Source: Dactylellina haptotyla
Lineage: Eukaryota > Ascomycota > Orbiliomycetes > Orbiliales > Orbiliaceae
NCBI GenBank assembly: GCA_031310005.1
Contig: CM062384.1
Span: forward strand, 3,438,362 to 3,502,361
Length of the DNA stretch: 64,000 nt
Reading direction: 5' to 3'
Shown: piece by piece, positions 34,922 to 45,299 of the stretch
Position numbering within the stretch: position 1 is the first letter of the stretch
Layout of the letters: each line of letters opens with the position of its first letter
Made by a program: the position numbers and the translations under genes
Notes under the pieces: generated by a model
Told to the model about the DNA's origin: nothing
The model's database searches: none
What the model saw: the letters and a program-made list of their open reading frames with translations, nothing else

Positions 34922-36925
34922 CTACCCCCCATACGCACTCATTATTCTCCTTGTCAGTGACATATCGTATTCGCCTCTGTATATATCTTTAACCAATGCC
35001 ATATAGGCTGGCTCCCAAAGGATACGGGCAAGTCGTGCGATAAGTAGAGTGTCTGATTCAACTGAACCCCTTCCTTTTATCGATTCCTCCAGCAACTGAG
35101 CATCGCGTAAAGGTTTATTTGACACGCCACTAAGGACGTAGAGCATTGCTCTACCCTGTACCCAAATTATCAGTAAATTTTCAAACTCTTAATATATCTT
35201 ATATAAGCCTTCTTCCTTATATCTTATTTTACTTACCGCCCATCCAGGAATCTTCTCTGCGATAGTTTCTGCAAGATCCTGACCGTATAACTTCTTGTAT
35301 AAGGTTAACATTTCCTTTAAATACCCAGTGCTCTTAGTTATTATTCGCTCTCCTATTGCTAAAATATCCCTTTTTTCTTTCAAAAGAGCATCAAATAGAT
35401 ATTTAGTATCATCTTGAACCATATCGAGGTAAACTAGATCCCATTCCTCCATACCACGAGCTTCGAGTTGAAGAAGAATTAAATCCTTAAATGATTCGTC
35501 GTTTGCTATCTTATTCGCCGCCAGCTCTGCTATAATCGCCTTCCGAAGATTGTTATCATTTTTAGAGTTACGATACGATTTGATTATCTCAATAATATCG
35601 TTATTTCCACGGCCCATGAGAGCTTCTATGAGTAGCGTGTAGCGAAGGTCCTAAACGATAGTTAGCTACTCACCTCGGATTGTTCTAATCTAACACCTTA
35701 GGGTCTTACAATTGGATGATTAGATGGGATTGACCAATATGCTTCCGATTCATAAGGACCACAGGCTACGACATATGCGCCGAGCTGGACTTTGCCGCTC
35801 AGCTGAGCCCTGAGATGCTTAGCAAGGTTAACGTTACCCTGTACATAAAATTAGACCTTTTCGTGTAGGTTGGAAAGAATAAAGTTAGAATCAGAAACTT
35901 ACTAACGGATGGATTCTTTTATACTCTGACCGAAGCAATAATATTTGATATCCTGAAAGTAATGGAAGGATGTTGACAATTTTGACGACGTCCGCTACCC
36001 TACCCTTTAAGGATTTATACAAAATTCGTGCGTGGTCGCTAGGATCATAACCTGGCTGGTATAGATTTCCTCGACTGTAGCTGGAAAAACTGGCATAGGA
36101 AGATTGAGCGTTGTGCACAGCACTCGAAGGGCTGCCGCCGTTCGCATCTAGGTCTGCGCCCTTCTCTACCAGTAGCTTCACTACCGACTCGTGTCCGTTC
36201 TCTACTGCTAATAATAGCGGCGTTCGTCTGTAGCTACTATCCTGAACCTCCATATTTGCGCCATTTCTCAATAATAGCTTCACCACCTCCTGGTGTCCAT
36301 TTTCTGCGGCGAAAGATAAGGGTGTCTGGCCGTGCTCGCCGCCCTTAGCATTGAGGTCTGCGCCTTTCTCTGCGAGTAGCTTTACTACTGTCTCGTATCC
36401 TTTCTCCGCTGCCCATAATAGCGGTGTTCGTCTGTATCTGTAGTCTTTAGCCTCTAGAAATGCACCGCTGTCTACTAGGAGCTTCACCGTCGCCTGATGA
36501 CCGCTTATCGTAGCCCATAAGAGTGGCGTACGACTATACTGGCTATCCTCAGCCTCCAAATCGGCACCACTGTCTATCAGCAGTTTCGCTACCGAATCAT
36601 ATCCGTACTCTGCAGCCCACGACAGAGGCGTTCTGTTAAACTCGCTATCCTCTACCTCCAAGTCAGATCCATTATCTATCAGTAGCTTCACTACCCTATT
36701 ATATCCATTTTGAGCGGCCAACAGTAGTGGTGTATGACCGTACTGAGTCTCCTTAGACTCTAGGTCTGCACCACTCTCTAGCAGCAGTCGTACTGTAGCC
36801 TCGTGTCCGTTCTCTGCAGCTAATGACAGTGGTGTCCGACTCGAGCTATCTTTAGCCTCCAACTCCGCACCTTTATATACGAGCAGCCTTACAACTGGCT
36901 CATTGTAACAAAGCTCAAACAACAT
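34922..36925 (-). CDS. Ankyrin-repeat / annexin fusion protein
   Basis: Four exons (36925-35903, 35838-35710, 35650-35237, 35155-34922), all joined in phase 0 with GTAAG donors, give 599 residues. Residues 1 to ~270 are about eight ankyrin repeats with the TPLxxAAxxGH...VVKLLLxxGADLE consensus. The first is partial. A Ser/Tyr-rich linker (~275-300) follows. From DPSDHARILYKSLKG to the end are four annexin repeats: repeat 1 has YKRIHPL and LAKHLRAQLSGK, repeat 2 DLRYTLLIEALMGRGNNDIIEII, repeat 3 ARGMEEWD...LYGQDLAETIAEKIPG, and repeat 4 DAQLLEESIKGRG...LLIARLARILWEPAYM..IYRGEYDMSL. Annexins bind acidic membranes through Ca2+ held by GxGT loops. Here the loops read KGRVAD, GRGNND and GRGSVE, so Ca2+ binding is probably weak or changed. 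Cytosolic (no leader). The start sits ~90 bases from AT-rich sequence, so an upstream exon may be lost. A membrane-docking scaffold is an inference. Confidence 0.85.
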
Positions 36926-39305
36926 GACGAACTATACTAAGAAATAACATAAGCAGGGGGAGCTATGAGGATGGTAGTAGGAAACATTAACGCCCTTCTT
37001 TAAATCAATAAAAAAATATAAGAATAATATAAAAATGGGAATATTTAAAACAAAGAATTATTTCCGAATTAAAAAGAATAATTATTTTAATTGTTTAAAA
37101 TTATTTATTATTTCTTTTGTTTAGAATTATTTATTATTTTTTTGTTTAAAATTATTATTATCTCCTTTATCCAGAATTATTTATTATTTTCTTTATTTAA
37201 AATTATTTATTATTTTTTTATCCAAAATCACTTATTATTTGTTTTTATTTATAAGTATTTATACCTATACTTTTAGCATCATATAACTTAAGAAATCAAA
37301 CAATAATTTAAGTATTAATTTAAATATATATATACGTAGAATCTAATAAACCAAATAATATCTTATCTATCACCTTATTACCTTATACTTATTATATTAA
37401 TTTTTACACTTTATTATTTTGTAATCTTAATAACCTAATATTACAAGATATCCACTAAAATAAAAGATATATTAGGAAAATCTTTTAAAACAATTAAATT
37501 AGTTGCTATTTTAAAGTTTACTTTTAAATAAATAAAGGTATTATTTATTATTTTTAATTAAATAAAAATATTTAATATATTTTTAATAATATTTATTAAT
37601 AAAATTAAATTCTTGGATCTAGATATTTTTAACAAAATTAAATTTTATTAACTTATAAATTTTTTTAATATTTTTAATAATAAATTTAAAAAAAAATTAA
37701 GTTTAATATTTATTAAAAATAAATATTATATATGGTTAGCCTTTTATAAAATAATTTACAAAAATTTGTATTTAACAAATATAATAAAAATAATAACTAT
37801 TATAGTTAGGATATATACAAAGATTTTAGAACTTAGCTTGAAAAAGCTTTTAAAAATTTAAATTTAACCAAAATAATTAAAAAAAAATTATAAATACTAA
37901 AATAAATAAATTAACCTTTTTCCTTATATTATATTAAATTTAAAAATTTATAAAAAATTTAATTATAATAATACGATATAAATAGCATATTTACACAATA
38001 AACTTTATATAGAAATAAAAGAATTTTTAATTATTTATAATAATTTATTAAATAATATTAATGACTTTGTAATCTTTTATTAAAAATTAAACAATAATTA
38101 AAAATACTAGAAGTTAAAAAGAAAACTAGAAACTTTCAAATATATTAATTAAAAAATGAATTAAAGATAAAATAATAAAAGAATATTAAAATCCTAATAA
38201 ATATAATTTAAATAATATTATTTAAAAGAATTAATACTATAACCTAGAACTAATAAATTAGTTTATAAAAAAATCTAAAAATAATTTAATAAAAAAAAAA
38301 AAAATCAAAGAAAATTTCTAAATTTTTATATGTATTATAGGGATAAAGATTATAAAAAAGAAAAATATTACACTAAATAATGTTTTAAAAAAATTTATCT
38401 AATAAAATTACTATTTTATAATCTCCTTTAAGTAATACAAAACTAAAAAAATTATTTATAAACTTAATTTTAGATTTATTAGATATTAAAATCTATAAAA
38501 AGTCTTTTATAAAAATGTTTAATAATATAGATAATAAGTAGAATAAATATTTAATGAATAAATTAAAATAGTTATTATTAATAATAATAAAAGATTAAAA
38601 AAAAAAAAAGATTAATTATAAAGAATAATATATAAAAAGTTGAAAAAAACCTATCACTTCACAAATTTTAAATATTCTAAAGAAATTAACAAATTTTTTT
38701 TATATTTTAAAATATATATTTTTATTTAGATTTTAAAAAAATTAAAATTTTATTTGAACTATATATAAAAATTTTAATTATTTTATACTTTTACTTTTAA
38801 AATTTTATCCTTATTATTATTTACTTAAACAACAAAAACACCAAAATATATATAAATTAGCAATTTATAATTGAAAATGATTTTCTATTATATATTAAAA
38901 TAATTCTTAAAATTATAGAATATTTTAATAATAAAAAAAAAATAATAAAAAAAATAATATAATTTATAATAAAAATCGAAAATTATAAAAAAACAATTAA
39001 AGCCAATATTATTAATATTATAAAAATTTTTAATTTAGGAAAATTATAATATAAAAAATATAATATTATTATTAATTAGAAAAAGTTAAAAATTAAACTT
39101 AATTATATATTAAAAATAATTATAATTAGTATAAAATTTTTTAAAAAAACTATAAAACAAAAACCTATTTATGTAATTTATAAAATTAATAAAAACTAGA
39201 AATAGATAGATCTAAATAAAAAAATTATTAAAAAAATTATATAAATACTATTAAAATTTAAAAATTTAAAAAAAATATTCTTAAAATAAAAAAATAATAT
39301 CTTTC
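36926..39305. other. AT-rich, RIP-like degraded sequence
   Basis: Within ~100 bases of the ankyrin-annexin start the sequence drops to roughly 10-15% GC and stays so. There are no open frames above ~60 codons, and stop codons of the TAA/TAG type fill every frame. A ~26-bp imperfect minisatellite is at 37093-37250. The rest is probably decayed transposon, but I could not identify its family. Confidence 0.5.
37093..37250. repeat. ~26-bp imperfect minisatellite (about six units)
   Basis: The units read (T/C)(T/C)(A)AAATTATTTATTATTT plus a short T-rich spacer. Six successive copies differ mainly by C/T and G/A changes, as expected if RIP acted on a tandem repeat. Confidence 0.6.
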
Positions 39306-39780
39306 TGTTACACTTCGTACGCTACCCAATATAACGGTATAAATATGTAATACAAAGATATATAAAACTTTCTTTCTATTTAAAATACCTAGATTTTTTA
39401 GTAAGAAGTATATATAAAATTATAAAATATCAAAAATAATTTGCTTAGAGTATATAATAATAATAGAATAAAAATAATTAAATATATTAAATTATATTTA
39501 AATTAATTAATAAAGATAAAAATACTTTATTAATTTTAATAATAATTTTATATATATAAATGTTATAAAATATTTTTTAAAAATTTTTTTTTTTTATATA
39601 CTTATATAAATAAAATATATAAATAAACAAATTTTTAAAAATTCTCATATTATTTATTTAAATTAAAAAATAAATAAATGAATATTTATATTATACTATA
39701 ATATAATATTCTAAATAAATATATAAATTTTATAAATAAATATATTAAAAATAATATATATTTATAAATATAAAATATAA
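39306..39780 (-). repeat. Truncated, inverted LTR related to element B
   Basis: Starting TGTTACACTTCGTACG, this stretch aligns along its whole length with the reverse complement of element B's LTR. About 475 of 549 bases are present. The missing ~75 bases are the LTR 5' end, cut off exactly where higher-GC sequence begins at 39781. The sequence left of 39306 does not match the internal start of B, so this is a truncated solo LTR on the minus strand. The terminal ~75 bases at the 39306 side are much less mutated than the rest. Confidence 0.75.
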
Positions 39781-40409
39781 CCGCTAGCCATGTCTGCCGA
39801 GTAACCTCTAACCAAATGTTGCAAAGTCGCACTCAGCGCCAAATATCAAACAATCGCGCCTAAGGCCACCACTATTTTAACTAAAAAAACCAAGATGGCC
39901 GTTATACTCATCATCTGGTTTCATACTTAGATAATTAAAGAGCTTTTGGTCGATAATTTCTATTAAAAGAATAAAATAGAGATCTTTTTTTGTCTGGATT
40001 TTAATATTACTAGGTTTAGATATTGTTAATGGGATATATCTACTAAAAGAGGTAAGTGATCCGGACCCTAAGCGAATGATTGAAGATATGTTTTAATTAT
40101 GAACTGCTATTTAATTACAATCTTAACCTAATTTAATGTGAATATAATTTGTTGACCTTAACATTTTTTTTCAATTGTATAACTTAGTTAGTTTAAGTGG
40201 CTAGAATTAGAGTTCTTACTCCCTGTACCACCTATATTTTAAATAAAGGTCTATTTAATTTATACAAAAGCCTTTTCAAAGAAAGCAAAATTGTTTACAC
40301 TAATTATTTATATAACTATAAATAGTATTCAAATACCACTATACATATCCTTACCTATCTCAAATTAAATATTTCCCGTTTAGATAACAAAGTTAAGTAC
40401 AGTATTTGA
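39781..40409. other. RIP-spared island of unknown origin
   Basis: About 600 bases have clearly more G and C than either flank (CCGCTAGCCATGTCTGCCG, GATCCGGACCCTAAGCG). It begins abruptly at the cut end of the inverted LTR. No gene is recognisable. It may be the LTR or 5' leader of a different, later element, or a fragment of host DNA. Confidence 0.4.
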
Positions 40410-40990
40410 ATGGTACCCAAGCCGAAGACTAAAACTATAACCACTATTATTACTACCACCGAGTCTACTATTATTACTATTAATAGCAATAATAATAATA
40501 ATGACTTCAAGTCTACCGAATCCAAATCCGCTACTGTTACCAATAATAGTAATAGTAGTAGCAGTAGTCCCAGTAGCAACTCCGAGTCCAAGTCCAAATT
40601 TAAATCTAATTTGGAAAACTTTATCAACAAATCAATCAACAACAATGATAACACTAATGAAGAAGAAGAGCCAATTAAAGCGGAAAAACTTAATAACTTT
40701 TAATTATTAATTATTTTAAATAATAATATTAATATTATAAATACTAATGTTAATACTAATATCGAAAAAAAAAAGAAAAGAAAAGAAAAGAAAGAAGAGG
40801 AGAAGGAAAAAAAAAAACTATTTATTTTATATAATTATAAATAGGAAATTTTTAAACAACTAAAATAATATTTTAATTAAAATTAAAGTAAGGAGTTAAA
40901 AGATAACTACTTTAATTATTATAAAAGTGAGGAGGATTTGGAGCTAAGTAATAAAAAGTAATTTTTTTTATATTTTTTTTTAAGAATTTT
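40410..40990 (+). pseudogene. Low-complexity Asn/Ser/Lys-rich reading frame, possibly a Gag remnant
   Basis: ATG 40410 opens 97 codons rich in Thr, Asn and Ser (TITINSNNNNNDFKSTESKS, NNSNSSSSSPSSNSESKSK) and then Glu (NEEEEPIKAEK). The frame hits TAA at 40701, but the same frame continues beyond it for nearly 300 bases, through a purine-only tract coding KKKKRKEKKEEEKEKKK, with further stops only as TAA or TAG. Those stops are what RIP makes from CAA and CAG. The first part is spared from RIP and the rest is not. The charged, low-complexity character suits the start of a retrotransposon Gag, but there is no diagnostic motif. It could also be an unrelated low-complexity gene. Confidence 0.35.
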
Positions 40991-42574
40991 AAAAATTTTA
41001 ATTTTTAATATTTGATTTAAAAAATTTTTTAAAATATTTTTTTAATAATTAAATTAAAATTTTTTAAGATTTAAATATATTAGGTTTATAATATTTTTTT
41101 AATTTAAAATAAAAAAAAAAAATAAAATTAACATTTGTATTTTTAGAAAATAATAATAAATTTAAGTTAAGGGTAATATTAAAAATAAATATAAAAATTT
41201 TAATTTTTCTAATTTTTAATTTTTAATTTTTAATTTTTAATTTTTTTTAATAAATATTAGTTTCCAAATATAAACAAAATAACAATAATAAATAATATAA
41301 ATAATTTAAAGTTTATTAAAAAAAAACTTTAATTATAAATATAAAAATTTTAATCAAATAATAAACACAATAGGATGTAAACCAAAAAACCTATAGGAAA
41401 AAAAAAAAAAAAAAGAAAAGTAAAGCGAAAATATAATAACACAATTAAAATTAATATAAGAAAAAAATAATAAATATAAATTAAAAAAATAAAAATAAAG
41501 GGATATAATAATATAAATATGGGATTATAATAAAAATTGTAACAGAAATTAGTGATAAAAAAAAAAAACAATAAATAATTATATTATAAAATAAAAAAAT
41601 AGTAAAAATAATAAAAAGATAAAAAATAGATTAAGAATTTAATATAATAAACTTTTTTAAAATAATTAAATTTTTAAATAGATATATAGTAAAAATATAT
41701 TAAACAAATATTAATGACAAAAATAACATCAACACAAATGAAATAATGGATTACATTAAAAATAAAATAATAATATTTAGATGGAAAATAAAAATTATTA
41801 AATGAAAATAAAAAATAAAAGATAAAAAATCTTACAATAAATTTAATTCTAATTTAATAATATTAATTAAGAATAAAAGAAATTAATAATTAAAAATTAG
41901 TTTAAAAAAATTAATATGGTATAATAATAGGGAGGATTATATATACAATAAAAAAATAAATGAATAAAATATAATAATAACAAAGATAATATAATAATAA
42001 TAAGTAAAATACGATAATATAACAATGATAAATAGAATATGGCGATGGAATAGGTTAAATTATTACCAACAATATAATACAGTAAAACAAATTAAATAGC
42101 TATTGATGATATGGTACGGCTATTAAAAGGAAATTAATGGAAGGATAATAGTTAAACAATTAAAAGATTAATGGATATAATACAACAATTTTATATTAAA
42201 ACAGAAATTATTTTAAAAAATATCTTAATAAAAAAACAATTATCAAATAATTATAAGATGATAAATGTAATATGATGATGATAATGATTGATAATCAAAC
42301 CACCACCAACAATATGACACAAAAGCAAAAGTTATTTTAGAAGATATATTAACTTTGAAAGATAATTATAAATATTAGGAATAATAATAATATGATAGAG
42401 AAAAAAATAGATTAAAAGAAAATAGTAAAAATATTTAATTTGATTAAAAAAATTAAATAATTATTGATGATATAGTACAATCTTAGGAAAAATTTTAATT
42501 AAAAAATAAATTTTAATGGAAGTTATAAAATATAATATAAAATAAAATAATAATTAAATAAAATATATTGGTAT
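40991..42574. other. AT-rich degraded sequence left of element A
   Basis: RIP-like composition, stop-filled frames, long A and T runs. TGATGATATGG-like short repeats occur near 42100-42300 and again near 42250-42480. No element boundary was found. Confidence 0.4.
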
Positions 42575-42579
42575 TATTT

Positions 42580-43152
42580 TGTTACGGACTGCTAATCGTA
42601 CATCCGATTATCCCGTACCAGACTTTTGTATGCGCTATCTGAAATAAGTATACAAAGCACAAACACATGATATACCTATATAATTCATATGTAAGAAAAA
42701 CAACTGTTAGAAACAAAAGTATTAGATTTTTGTTTCTCAAAGTATTTACCCCTTAAAAAAAATTAATTATATAATTTTCAGGAAACTCAACAAAAATTTC
42801 TTTATTAAAAATGTTTAATGCTTATTTACTGAGTATTAAGTATAATAATATAATCTATTGCTTAATATTTATTTATTAAATATTAAACACTATAGAAAAT
42901 ATATAAAAATTTTATATATTTAAAAGATTATTTTTAAAACCAATAATAATAGTTTTTTATTGGTTAATACTATTAAATAATATAATTTTTAATTATCTAT
43001 TATTTATCTTATTATTATATACTCTATATATAATTTTAGTTATTTTGTAAATACATACTTCCTTAAATTAAAACTTAATAATTAAAGTTAAAAATTTAAT
43101 CTCAATAAAAATAATTTATTTTAATATTTTTATATTAAAAAAAAATATAATA
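42580..43152 (+). repeat. 5' LTR of element A (573 bp)
   Basis: Begins TGTTACGGACTGC and, by alignment to the other copy, ends at ATATAATA, the mutated form of GTGTAACA. The first ~170 bases keep normal GC while the rest is heavily AT-shifted, so RIP damage is uneven within one LTR. Confidence 0.88.
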
Positions 43153-43819
43153 TTTTAATCAATCCTATTTAATTCAATTGGAAGAATTATATATATATCA
43201 AATATGCTAATCTTTATTAAATAATTATATATTTAAAAAAATATTATTCCAAAAGCCACAAAAAAAAATAACACTTTAAATTATAAATCCTAATTAGATT
43301 ATAATAGAAATTACATATACTTTTAAAGTTATAATTTTGATATTAGCAATCTGATAATAGAGTATTAGGACAATCAATTACATAAAATAATTTAAATTCT
43401 CTTTTATAAAAGAAATTATTGGTAAAATAAAAAAATATCATTTTATTATAGTAAAATATATCTAAAAAAATTTATCAAATATTTTAATATTAATTAAGAA
43501 AGGTTGGATTACTACAATAAATAAATATAGATATTAAACAAAAAAGTTATTAAAAAATATAATTTAAAAAATAAAAAAAAAATATTAATATACAACCTAA
43601 TTTATATAAAATGATATAGTAAAAATTTTAACCTTACTATTAAAGTATTAGAACAAATTGAACAAGCAATTATAAAAAGCTGCTGCCATCATTCACTATA
43701 TTTTAAAAACATATCTATAAAAGATAGTATTAATATTATTATTAAATTAAATAATATATTTTCTACAAATTAACAAATTAAAAAAGAAAAAAAATTAAAA
43801 ATTTTAATAAAAAATCTGG

Positions 43820-44700
43820 TTATTAAAATAAATATGATAAATATAACCATACAAACACCTTATATAAGTGAACCCATCAAATTCAAAGGACAACCTGAGA
43901 AATTTAATCAGTTTCTTAATTAAGTCAAAATCTATTTCTTCTTTTATCAAAATTAATTTTTTATTAAAAAATATAAAATCCATTTTATTAAAATATATTT
44001 TAAAGGCTTTATGCTACATACCTTTTTAAACTTCCTAAAATTATAAGAAAATTAGAAATGTAAAAAAAAAATTATTGATAAATTTAAAACAAAATATTTA
44101 AAAATTATAAAAATATTTAAAGATTTTAATAACTTTAAAATATTCTTTAAAAATAAATATAACCTTAAAAATAAAAAACAAAAAGTTAGGAAAAAAATAT
44201 AAACTATAAAGTAAATAAAATCTGTAAAAATTTATTTTTAAAAATTCAATTATTATACCCTTTTTATTAAATATATTGATAAATAACTTTTTAAATTTAC
44301 TATCAATGGATTAAAAATTTAAATCCATCAAAATATCATCAAAAAAAAATTCAAAAATTTTAATTTAAATTATATCGAAATGTAATGTTTTATTATTTAA
44401 TTAGATAACTCCATCTATAAAGTAAGAAAGAATTTTTTTAAATATTAATCCAAAAAACCCAATTCTTATAAGTAAGGAAAAGGAAATTATTTTAGAAATA
44501 AAGTTTATAATCATTATGGCTCAACTTTTATGGATTTAAACCATATGTAATCTTATAATAAAAATTAATTTAAAAAATTTAACAAATAATTATATTAAAA
44601 TTGTGACCAATTAGATCATATTTTAGCCAATTATCTAAAGTCTAGAAAAAACGGATTCCCAAAATAAAATCAATAATATTGATAAAAAATCCAACACACA
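43820..44700 (+). pseudogene. Gag remnant of element A
   Basis: The plus frame keeps the retrotransposon Gag pattern: PIKFKGQPEKFNQFLN followed by a hydrophobic/aromatic run. A zinc-knuckle-like NCDQLDHILANY lies near 44600-44635, where the Cys and His survive but another Cys has become Tyr. Frame breaks are TAA or TAG at expected Gln positions. In this stretch C is largely kept and G lost. Confidence 0.7.
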
Positions 44701-45299
44701 CAATTTAAAAAAAATTTCAAAGAAAAACAAATCCAATTTAACATAATTTAAAAAATTAAATTTAATAAAATATTAAAAAAAATTAAAAATCAAATTTAAA
44801 TAATATAATTTGAAAAAGAAGAAACAATTTTCAAAGTTGAAATATAAATTTTTAAAGATATTATTATGATTACTCTTGATCTATTAGAATATAAGGAATT
44901 TGTTTTATTAATAATTTATAAATCTACTCCTATTTAAGAAGAATTTAATTAACTATGGGCCAATGCAGTCAGAATTTATTAATATTATTGATATAGTTTT
45001 AATAGGCAACTCTGGTAAATGTATTAGAAAAATAACAGAAAAATTATCACTCAAATTATTAAAAAGAAAATTAAAAACCCTAAGATTTACTTTAATAATC
45101 CTCATAATTTTTACATAATACAATAAGTCCCTTTGCCAAATCAAGCGGATTTTTAAAAAAATATTCATAAAATTATTAATATGTTTGATCAAATCCAGGT
45201 CAACAACCCTTGTAATGGTAATTATTATATCAAAAAAGGATACCACATTAACCTTCAGAATAGGAAGAATAAAATACCTTCTCACATAATATTTCTTAA

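Noticed and set aside
40355-40654. 99-codon minus-strand Leu-rich frame
   Set aside because: Antisense shadow of the Asn/Ser-rich repeats on the plus strand.
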